Assembly: GCA_021651055.1 (NCBI GenBank)
Contig: JAJHOH010000001.1
Location: forward strand, 2,232,001-2,296,000
DNA: 64,000 nucleotides
Direction: 5' to 3'
Origin: Candidatus Manganitrophus morganii
GTDB taxonomy: Bacteria; Nitrospirota; Nitrospiria; SBBL01; Manganitrophaceae
The position numbers and the translations under genes are program-made. Below are positions 54,016 through 62,467 of this stretch, in pieces. The notes beneath the pieces were generated by a model, which ran no database searches, had not been told where the DNA came from, and saw only the letters and a list, made by a program, of their open reading frames with translations. How positions within the stretch are numbered: the first letter of the stretch is position 1; each line of letters opens with the position of its first letter.

Positions 54016-54945
54016 ATGAGTGTCGCCACCGAAAAACGTCTGATCGCCAAGATCGAGCGGCTCAAAAGAGAGCGGCAGGCGATCATCATCGCCCATAATT
54101 ATCAGATCGGGGAGATCCAGGATGTCGCCGACTTCATAGGCGACTCGCTGGAGCTCTCTCAGAAGGCGGCGCAGACCAACGCGGAAGTGATCGTCTTTTG
54201 CGGCGTTCATTTTATGGCGGAGACGGCGGCGGTCCTCTGTCCCAATCAAACGGTGCTGCTTCCCGATCTCGATGCCGGCTGCGGGATGTCGGAGATGATC
54301 ACGGCGACGGAGGTCCGGGCGTTGAAGGCGAAGCACCCCGGCGCGGTCGTCGTCTGCTATGTCAACTCCAGCGCCGAAGTGAAGGCCGAGTCGGACATCT
54401 GCTGCACCTCCTCGAACGCGGCGAAGGTGGTTCAATCGATTCCGGCCGATCGGGAGGTGATCTTCATCCCCGACCAGTTCTTGGGCGCCCACGTCGAGCG
54501 GCAGACCGGCCGAAAGCTGATTTTATACAACGGCTATTGCCCCACCCATTTTCGGATCATGACCTCCGAACTGGCGGAGGCGAAGTCGGAACATCCCGAC
54601 GCATTGGTCCTGGCCCATCCGGAATGCACCCCCCAGGTGAGCGCCATGGCCGATCAGGTCCTTTCGACCAGCGGGATCTGCACCGAGGCGAGAAAAACCG
54701 ATCACAGCGAAGTGATCGTCGCGACCGAGATCGGCATTCTGCACCGGCTTCAGAAAGAAAATCCGGACAAAGAATTCATTCCCGCCTGCAAGTGGTGCGA
54801 TTGCGCCCACATGAAGGTGAATACCCTCGAGAAGCTCCTCTGGTCCTTGGAGGAGATGCAGTTTCCGATCGCCGTTCCCCCGTCGGTCGCCGTGCGCGCA
54901 AAGACGGCGATCGATCGGATGTTGGAAATCAGCAAGGCAAAATAA
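54016..54945 (+). CDS. nadA: Quinolinate synthase (309 aa)
   Basis: Three-fold NadA repeat enzyme. The 4Fe-4S ligand candidates are FCGVHFMAE (about 83), CCTSSNA, and the C-terminal CKWCDCAHMK. Other family motifs are IIAHNYQIGEIQDVADF-type opening and GYCPTHFRI. It condenses iminoaspartate with DHAP to quinolinate for NAD. Sirtuin and DNA ligase-type NAD users depend on it. nadB and nadC are not in the window. AGGA site before the ATG. Confidence 0.97.
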   Translation: MSVATEKRLIAKIERLKRERQAIIIAHNYQIGEIQDVADFIGDSLELSQKAAQTNAEVIVFCGVHFMAETAAVLCPNQTVLLPDLDAGCGMSEMITATEVRALKAKHPGAVVVCYVNSSAEVKAESDICCTSSNAAKVVQSIPADREVIFIPDQFLGAHVERQTGRKLILYNGYCPTHFRIMTSELAEAKSEHPDALVLAHPECTPQVSAMADQVLSTSGICTEARKTDHSEVIVATEIGILHRLQKENPDKEFIPACKWCDCAHMKVNTLEKLLWSLEEMQFPIAVPPSVAVRAKTAIDRMLEISKAK

Positions 54946-54955
54946 GGAGGATCAG

Positions 54956-55171
54956 ATGGCCGACATCGGGCGCATCCTCATTTTTCTCGGGTTGATCCTC
55001 GCCCTTCTCGGCGGCATCGTTCTCCTCGCGGGGAAGATCCCCGGCCTCGGCCGCCTTCCCGGCGATATCCTCATTCAACGGCGCAACGTGACTTTTTATT
55101 TTCCAATCGCTACCAGCATTCTCATCAGCATCGTCCTCTCGCTGATCTTCTGGCTGTTGAGTCGAAGGTAA
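54956..55171 (+). CDS. DUF2905 small membrane protein (71 aa)
   Basis: Two hydrophobic helices (about 5-26 and 47-68) flank the conserved IPGLGRLPGDI-x-I-x-R motif that defines DUF2905. Function unknown. It follows nadA by 10 bases with an AGGAGG site, and its TAA overlaps the ATG of the SpoIID-like gene by one base, so the three form an operon. Confidence 0.9.
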   Translation: MADIGRILIFLGLILALLGGIVLLAGKIPGLGRLPGDILIQRRNVTFYFPIATSILISIVLSLIFWLLSRR

Positions 55172-56286
55172 TGCATTCGATACTGATCGCCCTCCTTCTC
55201 TTTTCCCTCCCGACGGCCGCATGGGCCGGGGAGACGATCCGTGTGGCCCTCCTGGAGAATGCCGCGCAGGTGCTCGTCACCTCCGGTGAAGGTTTTTTCG
55301 TCAAGACCGCCTCGGGCGACCTCCTCAGCAAACATCCGATCACCTCCGCCGATCTCCGGATTCAAAAGGGGATTACGCTCAATCGACAGGAAACGGGGGA
55401 AGAAGCCCTTTTCTTTTCACCCAGGCGCGGCGGCAAGATCGCGATCAACCGCCAACTCTACGACGGCACAATCCAGATTAAAAAGAAAAACGGCGGCCTC
55501 CTCGTCATCAATGAAATCGATATTGAGCGATACCTCCAGGGGGTCGTTCCCGCGGAGATGCCCCCCGACTGGGAGATGGAAGCGCTGAAAGTTCAAGCGG
55601 TCATCTCCCGTACCTATGCGCTCTATCAGAGAGAAAGCCGAAAGGGAAAAGAGTACGACCTGGTCAACACCATCCTCGGACAGGTTTACAAAGGAGAGTC
55701 GGTCGAAGACAGCCGCGCTTCGCTTGCGATTGCGCAGACCAAAGGACAGATTCTCTCTTACGACGGGGGGCTGGCGTTGACCTTCTTTCACTCCACCTCC
55801 GCCGGTCCGACCGAAGATGCCGCCGAGCGCTGGAACATCGCCCTTCCCTATCTGAAAGGGGTGAGCTGTCCGCTCGATCGAGATTCCCCCTATCACGAAT
55901 GGAAACGGACGATCACCCTCGATGATCTGGAGGCGGCCTTGGGAAAGCTCGGTCATCCGGTCGGCGCCATCGCCACGCTGACCCCCCTGCAATGGAGCCG
56001 GGCCGGACGGCTGCTGACCGTTCGGATTCTCTACTCGGGCGGGGAGTTGATCGTGAAGGCCGAAGACCTCCGAAAAGCCCTCGGCTACAAGATCCTTCCG
56101 AGCACCCGGTTCACCATCGAAAGTTTTGGAAGAAAAATTCAGATCCGGGGGATGGGCTACGGACACGGCGTCGGGCTTTGCCAATGGGGGGCGAAGGTGA
56201 TGGCCGAAAGCGGGTTGAATTTTGATGAGATTCTGTTATATTACTACCCAGGCGTTACGCTGCAACCGTACGAGGAAATAAAATAA
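55171..56286 (+). CDS. SpoIID/LytB-domain exported protein (371 aa)
   Basis: Signal peptide (about 1-19, cleavage after WAG or nearby). The SpoIID region (about 105-360) has GVVPAEMPPDWEMEALKVQA, then SRTYAL and HSTSAGPTE, and ends in GMGYGHGVGLCQWGA. SpoIID cuts glycan strands lacking peptide stems; homologues in non-sporulating bacteria bind or remodel peptidoglycan at the division site. A SPOR-domain protein, which binds denuded glycan, is encoded two genes on, fitting a cell-wall or division role (inference). Confidence 0.92.
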   Translation: MHSILIALLLFSLPTAAWAGETIRVALLENAAQVLVTSGEGFFVKTASGDLLSKHPITSADLRIQKGITLNRQETGEEALFFSPRRGGKIAINRQLYDGTIQIKKKNGGLLVINEIDIERYLQGVVPAEMPPDWEMEALKVQAVISRTYALYQRESRKGKEYDLVNTILGQVYKGESVEDSRASLAIAQTKGQILSYDGGLALTFFHSTSAGPTEDAAERWNIALPYLKGVSCPLDRDSPYHEWKRTITLDDLEAALGKLGHPVGAIATLTPLQWSRAGRLLTVRILYSGGELIVKAEDLRKALGYKILPSTRFTIESFGRKIQIRGMGYGHGVGLCQWGAKVMAESGLNFDEILLYYYPGVTLQPYEEIK

Positions 56287-57344
56287 TCTCTCTAGAGAAT
56301 GAACAGCACCTTGCGGCTTATGATTATTCCCTTGATCCCTCCCTGATCGCAGCGTCGCCCGCGGCCGAGCGGGATCAATCGCGGCTCCTTGTCTACCATC
56401 GAAAAAGAGAAACGATCGAACATCGGCGCTTCTCGTCGCTTCCCGAATATCTGCACTCTTCGGACCTTCTCGTCCTCAACGACACCCGGGTTTTCCCGGC
56501 GCGCCTTCGCGCGAAGAAAAAGTCGGGGGGACTTATCGAAATGCTCCTCCTCCGCCCCTTGGAGGAAGAGACCTGGGAGGTAATGATCAAAGGGAAAATC
56601 ACCCCCCCGGCTGAGCTTCTCCTCGAAGAGGGAGCTGTTGCGCACATCATTCGGACGATCGACGGAGGCCATAAGGAGATCCGCTTCGCACTGCCGGAGG
56701 GAACCCCTGATCTTGATACCTTTCTGGAGCGCTGGGGCGAGGTTCCACTTCCGCCCTACATCGTGAAGAAGCGCGCGGGCCGGAGCGACCCGGCCGACCG
56801 GGAGCGCTATCAGACGGTCTACGCCAAGGTTTCCGGATCCGCCGCGGCCCCGACCGCCGGGCTTCATTTCACCAAGGCGTTATTAGATGAGATCCAACGA
56901 AAAGGAATACGAGTTGCCACGGTGACCCTTCACGTCGGCGTCGGCACCTTTCAACCGATGCGGGAAGAAAAAATCGCCGATCACCCGATGCATCGGGAGT
57001 GGTTTCATATCCCTTCTGAAACAGCGGAGGCGGTGGAGACGACGCGACGGAACGGGGGAAGGGTGATTGCGGTCGGCACGACAGCGACCCGCGCATTGGA
57101 GAGCGCCTCCCGGTCCGACGGAACCGTTCAATCCGGGCCCGGGGAGACCGAGCTCTTCATCACGCCGGGGTATCCTTTCAAAGTGGTGGACGGTTTGATC
57201 ACCAATTTTCATCTTCCGAAATCGACCCTCTTGGTTTTGGTTTCCGCCTTTGCCGGAGGCGAGGCGATCCGGACCGTCTACCAAGAGGCGATCCGGGAGC
57301 GCTACCGCTTTTACAGCTACGGCGATGCAACGCTGATTTTGTAA
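56283..57344 (+). CDS. queA: tRNA preQ1(34) S-adenosylmethionine ribosyltransferase-isomerase, start codon anomalous
   Basis: The C-terminal two thirds and the N-terminal part both match QueA: AYDYSLDPSLIA, RDQSRLLV, VLNDTRVFPARL, then GEVPLPPYI, RYQTVYAKVSGSAAAPTAGLHFT, LHVGVGTFQP and VDGLITNFHLPKSTL. It transfers the ribosyl part of SAM to preQ1 in tRNA. The conserved frame is open from about 56229, but no ATG, GTG or TTG occurs in it before 56541, which would drop about 85 conserved residues. I show the start at ATA 56283, seven bases after GAGG; a one-base deletion near 56311 after ATG 56299 is an alternative. Confidence 0.85.
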   Translation: MISLENEQHLAAYDYSLDPSLIAASPAAERDQSRLLVYHRKRETIEHRRFSSLPEYLHSSDLLVLNDTRVFPARLRAKKKSGGLIEMLLLRPLEEETWEVMIKGKITPPAELLLEEGAVAHIIRTIDGGHKEIRFALPEGTPDLDTFLERWGEVPLPPYIVKKRAGRSDPADRERYQTVYAKVSGSAAAPTAGLHFTKALLDEIQRKGIRVATVTLHVGVGTFQPMREEKIADHPMHREWFHIPSETAEAVETTRRNGGRVIAVGTTATRALESASRSDGTVQSGPGETELFITPGYPFKVVDGLITNFHLPKSTLLVLVSAFAGGEAIRTVYQEAIRERYRFYSYGDATLIL

Positions 57345-57386
57345 GGCGATTTTAAAAGTCCTTTTTTGTCAGGAAGGGGGTTTTGC

Positions 57387-58151
57387 ATGCGTGACTTGAA
57401 GGATTTGAAGCGAGAAGACGAAGGAATGGGCCCGAAGAAGAAGCCCCCCTATTTTATGATCGGCCTGCTGGGGGTTTTGGTTTTTCTCACGCTCGTTTTT
57501 GTCTTCCGAACAAAAGAGGAAAGCCCGGAGCCCCCCCCCTCCCCACCGGTGAGCCAGCTGACACCCGATCAAAGCCCGGCCGCTTCGACGGAGCTTTCGG
57601 AGAAGGAAGAGCCGGTGGTTCAAGATCCTGCGCTGAAGGCGGGAGAGATGCGGTTTGATTCAAAGCCGGAACCCTTCCCAGCATCACCACCTCCTCCCAA
57701 GAGAGATCTGTCCGCTCAGGCCCCCGGCAATCCGATCCCAAAAGAGGATTTGACCTTCTTCGATACCTTGAAGGACAAAGAAAAGAAAAACGTCGCGCTG
57801 CAGCCGAAGAAAGAGACCAAGCCGGCAGCCCAAAAAACAAAGCGGCCGCCGGAAAAAAAGAGCGACCCCAAGAAGGTTTCCGTCCCGCCGCCGACCTCCG
57901 GACCCTCCGGCGCCTACACGATCCAGGTGGCTTCCTTTGCAGACCAGAAAGGGGCGGAGACCCTTTCCCAAAAGTTGAAGAAAAAAGGGTATGATGCCTA
58001 TGTCGCGGCCGGCGAGGTCCCGGAGAAGGGGACCCGGTATCGGGTTCGGATCGGCCATTATCCAAGTCGCGCGGAGGCGCAGAAAGCGGCGGAGGGGATT
58101 CAGGAGGCGGAGAAACTGAGTTTCTTAATTACAACCGATTCGGGAAAGTAG
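57387..58151 (+). CDS. SPOR-domain membrane protein (254 aa)
   Basis: Short cytoplasmic N-terminus, one membrane helix at about 22-42, a long Pro/Lys-rich linker (about 45-175), and a C-terminal SPOR domain (about 178-252; YTIQVASFADQKGAETLSQK, then YRVRIGHYPSRAEAQKAA). SPOR domains bind peptidoglycan glycan strands stripped of peptides, at the septum. The ATG at 57387 has AGGAAGGGGG upstream. It lies 42 bases after queA on the same strand and is likely in the nadA-SpoIID-queA unit. Confidence 0.9.
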   Translation: MRDLKDLKREDEGMGPKKKPPYFMIGLLGVLVFLTLVFVFRTKEESPEPPPSPPVSQLTPDQSPAASTELSEKEEPVVQDPALKAGEMRFDSKPEPFPASPPPPKRDLSAQAPGNPIPKEDLTFFDTLKDKEKKNVALQPKKETKPAAQKTKRPPEKKSDPKKVSVPPPTSGPSGAYTIQVASFADQKGAETLSQKLKKKGYDAYVAAGEVPEKGTRYRVRIGHYPSRAEAQKAAEGIQEAEKLSFLITTDSGK

Positions 58152-58188
58152 GATTCGAGACGGAAGTTCGTCTTGTGACATGATTTCT

Positions 58189-58240
58189 GTAGGGGTGTGA
58201 TATCACGCCCGGCCGGAGGGCGCCATGAATGCGCCCCTAC
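58189..58240. repeat. REP-like double palindrome, overlapping a gene end
   Basis: GTAGGGGTGTGATATCACGCCC, a short joint, then GGCGCCATGAATGCGCC and CCTAC. Two stems: GGGTGTGAT/ATCACGCCC and GGGCGC/GCGCCC. The same two-part element occurs inverted at 12949-12999. Its last four bases contain the TAG stop of the minus-strand gene that ends at 58237. Confidence 0.75.
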
Positions 58241-58521
58241 ATCAGGGGGATCCGCTTTTCCTTGGCGGCATGTTCCAGGACCACCAGAGCGGTGTGTAAT
58301 CGCTGAAGGCGGGTGTTCCGTTTTCGAATCCCCATCGTATCGTGCGTGGGGAAACTTTCCGACCGAACCTCTCGCTGCACTTTCTTCAGCTGTTGATGAA
58401 GGGTTTTGTACATCTCCTTCTCGAAACGCTTCAGGACCAGAGGATTGAGAACCATGAATCCCTCTGCGATATCTTTCGCGACGGCGACGACGCTCTTTCC
58501 CCGGATCTGACCTTCGGCCAT
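58237..58521 (-). CDS. Small basic protein, unknown (94 aa)
   Basis: A mostly helical, Lys/Arg-rich protein with a possible amphipathic helix at about 28-55 (LVLKRFEKEMYKTLHQQLKK). No domain recognised. The ATG at 58519-58521 has GAGG five bases upstream; the frame is open 20 codons further but would run into dinG. Its stop codon is inside the REP-like element, so the C-terminus may have been altered by REP insertion. Starts 26 bases from the divergent dinG start. Confidence 0.6.
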   Translation of the reverse strand: MAEGQIRGKSVVAVAKDIAEGFMVLNPLVLKRFEKEMYKTLHQQLKKVQREVRSESFPTHDTMGIRKRNTRLQRLHTALVVLEHAAKEKRIPLM

Positions 58522-58547
58522 TTCGACCTCAAAAAAAGGATTTTCTG

Positions 58548-60584
58548 TTGGCGAGGAATAAGATAAAAGATACCGGATCATCCGATTCCTGTCAAAAGCT
58601 CTTCCTTCCCGGCGGGCTCCTCTCCACCCTTTTAAATCGTTACGAATACCGCGAAGGGCAAATGCGGATGGCTTCCGCGGTTGCCGAGGCGCTGGAGGGG
58701 CAGAGCACCCTTTTGGTGGAGGCCCCCACCGGGACCGGAAAAACCTGGGCCTACCTGATTCCGGCCGCCCTCAGCGGAAAACGGGTCGTGATTTCCACCG
58801 GGACCAAAACCCTTCAGGACCAGCTCTACCAAAAAGATCTCCCGCTCCTGGCGCAATCGCTCCCGCGCCGCTTCACCTACAGCATGATGAAGGGAAAGGC
58901 GAACTACCTCTGCCTTCACCGGTTCGGACAATTTCTGGAGCAGCCGACCTTTCCCGACCTGGAAGTCGGATCAGATTTTGAACAGCTCCACCGCTGGTCG
59001 ATGGAGACCGCCACCGGCGATCGGGCCGAATTGACGGCGCTCCCGGAGGGGTCGCCCCTCTGGCCGGAAGTTTCCGTGAAGGGGGAGGCCTGCCTCGGGA
59101 GCGGATGTCCCGACTACGACCGCTGCTACATCACCCGGATGAAGCAATCGGCCGCCGCATCCGACCTGATTGTCGTGAACCACCATCTTTTCTTCGCCGA
59201 CCTGGCGCTGAAAGATTTTTCCTTCGGGGAGGTCCTTCCCCGTTACGACGCCGTGATCTTCGACGAAGCGCATCTGCTGGAAGAGGTCGCCACCCAATAC
59301 TTCGGTGTTTCGATCAGCAGCTACCGGGTGGAAGATTTCCTCCGCGACACCGAGCGGGAGGTCCGCTTCTCCCAACCGCAGGAGAAAGGGTATCTCGACC
59401 AGTGCGCGCGGATCTTGGCGAAGTCGAACCGTTTCTTTCAATTTTTCAGGAGAGGGGAAGAGCGATACCGTCTGACACGCGCATTTTTCTCGCGGGAAGC
59501 GGTCACCGCCGGGCACGATCTTCTCCAATCGCTCGACCTGCTTCGCCAGCAGATCCACGCCGCGCAGGTAAAAAGCAACGGTTTCTCTCATCTTGCGGAG
59601 CGGATCGAATTGTTCTCGGCCGACTTGCAGCTCTTTCTGACGGCGAATGAGTCGACCCCGTTCGTCTTCTGGGGAGAAAGCCGAAGGCTGGGGGTCTTTC
59701 TTCATGCGTCGCCGCTCGACGTCTCGGCCCTCCTCCGCCAAAAGCTTTTTGAGCAGGAGATCCCGATCGTCCTCACCTCCGCGACCCTCTCTTCCGGTAT
59801 GCAAAGCCGGGGCGTATTGCAATACGCCCCTACGGCGACGGGGGCTTTCGATTTTATGAAAGAGCGTCTAGGGATCGAGCAGGCCGACGAGGCGGTTCTT
59901 CCCTCCCCCTTTGACTACGAAAAACAAGCGCTCCTTTATCTTCCGAGCCATCTTCCGAGCCCGACGAGCCCCCCGTTTGTTCCGGCGATCGCGGAGGAAA
60001 TCGTCCGAATCCTGGCCGCCAGTGAAGGGAGAGCCTTTCTCCTCTTCACCAGCTGGAAAAATCTGGAAGAGGTCTATCGATTGATCGCCCCCCGGGTTCC
60101 CTATCTCCTCCTCAAGCAGGGAGACCAGCCGAAGCATGCGCTGATCGAAACGTTCCGGAACGAGGTCTCCTCGGTTCTCCTCGGAACGACCAGCTTCTGG
60201 CAGGGGGTCGATGTTCAAGGGGAAGCGCTCTCCTGCGTCATCATCGACAAACTCCCTTTTGCCTCTCCTTCCGACCCCCTCATCGCCGCCCGGATCGAAT
60301 CGCTGATCGATCAAGGGAAAGATCCCTTCATGACGTTTCAATTGCCCTCCGCGATCCTCTCCCTTCGACAGGGGATTGGAAGACTGATCCGGAATCGGGA
60401 GGACCGGGGGCTTCTCGCTATTCTCGATCACCGTGTGACGAGAAAAGAATACGGCCGGCATTTTCTCGCGAGCCTTCCTCCCTCTCCCCGGACCGATCGG
60501 TTCGAAGCGGTTCAGCGTTTTTTCTCCGCAGGATCGCCGGAGCAGCAAGAGGATCGCATCACAAACGCCCCCCGGCAAACTTGA
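58548..60584 (+). CDS. dinG: DinG-family ATP-dependent DNA helicase (678 aa)
   Basis: XPD-like superfamily 2 helicase. Walker A APTGTGKTW at about 59-67, four Cys of the probable 4Fe-4S site (CLHRF; CLGSGCPDYDRC), DEAH box VIFDEAHLLEE, and C-terminal motifs TSATLSSG, LFTSWKNL, SFWQGVDVQG and QGIGRLIRN. Unwinds DNA 5'-3', including R-loops and forks. The start is TTG 58548 with AAAGGA seven bases upstream. After TSATLSSG about 14 extra residues are encoded by a REP-like palindrome, after which FDFMKERLGI resumes. Confidence 0.93.
   Translation: MARNKIKDTGSSDSCQKLFLPGGLLSTLLNRYEYREGQMRMASAVAEALEGQSTLLVEAPTGTGKTWAYLIPAALSGKRVVISTGTKTLQDQLYQKDLPLLAQSLPRRFTYSMMKGKANYLCLHRFGQFLEQPTFPDLEVGSDFEQLHRWSMETATGDRAELTALPEGSPLWPEVSVKGEACLGSGCPDYDRCYITRMKQSAAASDLIVVNHHLFFADLALKDFSFGEVLPRYDAVIFDEAHLLEEVATQYFGVSISSYRVEDFLRDTEREVRFSQPQEKGYLDQCARILAKSNRFFQFFRRGEERYRLTRAFFSREAVTAGHDLLQSLDLLRQQIHAAQVKSNGFSHLAERIELFSADLQLFLTANESTPFVFWGESRRLGVFLHASPLDVSALLRQKLFEQEIPIVLTSATLSSGMQSRGVLQYAPTATGAFDFMKERLGIEQADEAVLPSPFDYEKQALLYLPSHLPSPTSPPFVPAIAEEIVRILAASEGRAFLLFTSWKNLEEVYRLIAPRVPYLLLKQGDQPKHALIETFRNEVSSVLLGTTSFWQGVDVQGEALSCVIIDKLPFASPSDPLIAARIESLIDQGKDPFMTFQLPSAILSLRQGIGRLIRNREDRGLLAILDHRVTRKEYGRHFLASLPPSPRTDRFEAVQRFFSAGSPEQQEDRITNAPRQT
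59809..59833. repeat. REP-like palindrome inside dinG
   Basis: GGGGCGTATTGCAATACGCC plus CC and TAC: a perfect 22-base palindrome (59809-59830) with the CTAC end of the other elements. It is read in frame as part of a loop inserted into DinG. Confidence 0.7.
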
Positions 60585-60608
60585 CACATCTCCTTCCTTT
60601 GCTACGAT
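60581..60608 (+). promoter_or_regulatory. Promoter of the exported protein gene at 60618
   Basis: TTGACA (overlapping the dinG stop), 16-base spacer, TACGAT (60603-60608), nine bases before the ATG, so the leader is only a few bases long. Confidence 0.55.
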
Positions 60609-60617
60609 TGAGAGAAG

Positions 60618-61088
60618 ATGAAATGTCGATTCATTAAATCGATCGGAATCGTCGCCCTCTCTGTAGGGATCTTTTCTTCCGGGGAGGCCTCCGGGAGCGG
60701 GTTTGTTCATTCCCGAATCGATCGGGCCGCTTCCATTCAATCCTCGAATCAAATGGCCGCGCCGCTGCGGGTTTCGCGCCGTCCCAAACTGGCCCGGATT
60801 CCCAATTTAAACATCTACTATGCCACCGGCCTTAATTACAACCTCTACATGGCGGACAAGGCCTGGTATCTGTTGCACAACGAGAAGTGGTACCAGGGAG
60901 AGACGCATGAAGGCCCGTGGCGGTATCTCAGCTACTCGAAAGTCCCCGAGAAACTGAAAAAGATTCCAGCCGAATTCATCAAAAAGCGAGCGCTCCCCTC
61001 GCCTGAAAAGAAAACCGTCGCAAAAAAGAAATCGTCAAAAACCCCTCCGAAAAAAGTTCCGTCCAAATCGACGAAGAAAAATAGATAA
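60618..61088 (+). CDS. Exported protein with aromatic repeat motif, unknown (156 aa)
   Basis: Signal peptide (about 1-25, ending SGEASG). A central segment reads IPNLNIYYATGLNYNLYMAD then WYLLHNEKWYQGETHEGPWRYLSY and VPEKLKKIP, a pattern also seen in families of exported proteins with W-Y-x(n)-W-Y and GPW motifs. The C-terminal 40 residues are Lys-rich (KKKSSK, PSKSTKKNR), possibly binding the cell wall or a nucleic acid. Function unknown. Almost no leader before the ATG. Confidence 0.65.
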   Translation: MKCRFIKSIGIVALSVGIFSSGEASGSGFVHSRIDRAASIQSSNQMAAPLRVSRRPKLARIPNLNIYYATGLNYNLYMADKAWYLLHNEKWYQGETHEGPWRYLSYSKVPEKLKKIPAEFIKKRALPSPEKKTVAKKKSSKTPPKKVPSKSTKKNR

Positions 61089-61139
61089 TTTCTTTTCGCT
61101 TGTCGCCGTCCGTCGCGCTGATGTAAAGTAACCAAACCG

Positions 61140-62078
61140 ATGAAGAAGAAAACACGCGCAACGGTTCTGCTGATCCACGGCGGCTGCGGGTCGACCCCGC
61201 CGACCGCCGCGCAGATGAAAACGATCGAAACGGCCCTCGACCGGGGGGAGCGCCTGCTGCAGAAGGGGGCCTCCGCCCTCGATGCGGTCGAGGCGGCTGT
61301 GGTCGTTTTGGAGAAGAGCGGCCGGTTCAATGCCGGGAAGGGATCGAAACGGCAGATGGACGGGGTCATCCGGACCGACGCCTCGGTCATGAACGGGCGG
61401 GACCTCTCCGCCGGGGCGGTCGCCGCGATGGAGGGGATTCTCACCCCCATTCGCGCCGCGCGCCTTGTCATGGAGCGGACGCCGCATCTTCTCCTGGTCG
61501 GAAAATCGGCGGAGGGATTGGCCCGTCTTTTCCGTCTCCCCCTTCTTTCCCCTTCGCTCGCCGCTCCGAACCCCCCTTCCGAGGAGCTCTCTTTCGGGAA
61601 GTGGGAAGCGCTTTTCCGGAACCTACAAGACGCGATGAAAAACGAAAAGGGAAAGCGCGGAACTGTCGGGGCGGTGGCGCGCGACACAGAGGGGAATGTC
61701 GCGGCGGGGACCTCGACCGGAGGAATCCGCCTGATGCTCCCGGGACGGGTCGGCGACAGCCCCTTGATCGGGGCCGGAACGTACGCCGACAATCGTTCCG
61801 GCGCCGTTTCGATGACCGGCCTCGGCGAGGCGATCATCCGGGCGGGGCTTGCGAAGGAGATCACGTTGGAGATGGAGGGGGGCGTTGAGGCGGAAGAGGC
61901 CGGGAGACGCGCTTTGATCCGGATGCGCCGCCGGATCGGCGGGGAGGCCGGCGCGATCATCCTCTCGGCCGACGGCGGCTTCGCCCTGCTTCACACGACC
62001 GACTATATGCCCGGGGGATACCGGGCCGGGCGACGCCGCAAGGTTGGCGGTCAATTTCAAAAGGTCATGGAGGATTGA
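61140..62078 (+). CDS. Isoaspartyl peptidase/L-asparaginase, Ntn type (312 aa)
   Basis: Ntn-hydrolase of the plant-type asparaginase family: IHGGCGSTP at the N-terminus, FNAGKGSKR, and the self-cleavage site GTVGAVARD with the catalytic Thr (about 177-179), followed by AAGTSTGG. The precursor cleaves itself into alpha and beta chains; it hydrolyses isoaspartyl dipeptides or asparagine. Its stop overlaps the YbgC start by one base (TGATG). Confidence 0.93.
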   Translation: MKKKTRATVLLIHGGCGSTPPTAAQMKTIETALDRGERLLQKGASALDAVEAAVVVLEKSGRFNAGKGSKRQMDGVIRTDASVMNGRDLSAGAVAAMEGILTPIRAARLVMERTPHLLLVGKSAEGLARLFRLPLLSPSLAAPNPPSEELSFGKWEALFRNLQDAMKNEKGKRGTVGAVARDTEGNVAAGTSTGGIRLMLPGRVGDSPLIGAGTYADNRSGAVSMTGLGEAIIRAGLAKEITLEMEGGVEAEEAGRRALIRMRRRIGGEAGAIILSADGGFALLHTTDYMPGGYRAGRRRKVGGQFQKVMED

Positions 62079-62467
62079 TGCAGATTCGTGTTTATTATGA
62101 GGATACCGACGCGGGCGGGGTGGTTTACTACGCCAATTACTTGAAATATTTTGAGCGGGGGCGGACCGAATATTTTCGGGAACGGGGGTTGGAAGTGGCT
62201 GCTTATGCCGCGGCCGGGGTTCTCTTCGTGGTCGCCCACGCCGAAATCGACTATCGCCTGGCGGCGCGCTACAACGACCTGCTCGACATGGAGACTGAGG
62301 TCGTCGACTTCAGCCGCGCCAGCCTCACCTTCTCCCACGTCATCCGGCTGCACGACACCGATAAGGTGGTCGCGGAGGGATGGGTCCGGCTCGTCTGCGT
62401 CGACGAGCGCTTCAAGCCGAAACGCCTTCCGGAAGAGATCATAAAGATCGTGACGAAGATCTGCTAA
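62078..62467 (+). CDS. YbgC-type acyl-CoA thioesterase (129 aa)
   Basis: Single hotdog domain with the active-site Asp in YYEDTDAGGVVYYANYLKYFE (shown in parts) and the RTEYFRE segment typical of the tol-pal-linked 4-hydroxybenzoyl-CoA thioesterase group. The tol-pal genes are not adjacent here. ATG 62078 has GGAGG four bases upstream; a TTG one codon earlier is in frame. The stop abuts the clpS stop with no base between. Confidence 0.92.
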   Translation: MQIRVYYEDTDAGGVVYYANYLKYFERGRTEYFRERGLEVAAYAAAGVLFVVAHAEIDYRLAARYNDLLDMETEVVDFSRASLTFSHVIRLHDTDKVVAEGWVRLVCVDERFKPKRLPEEIIKIVTKIC

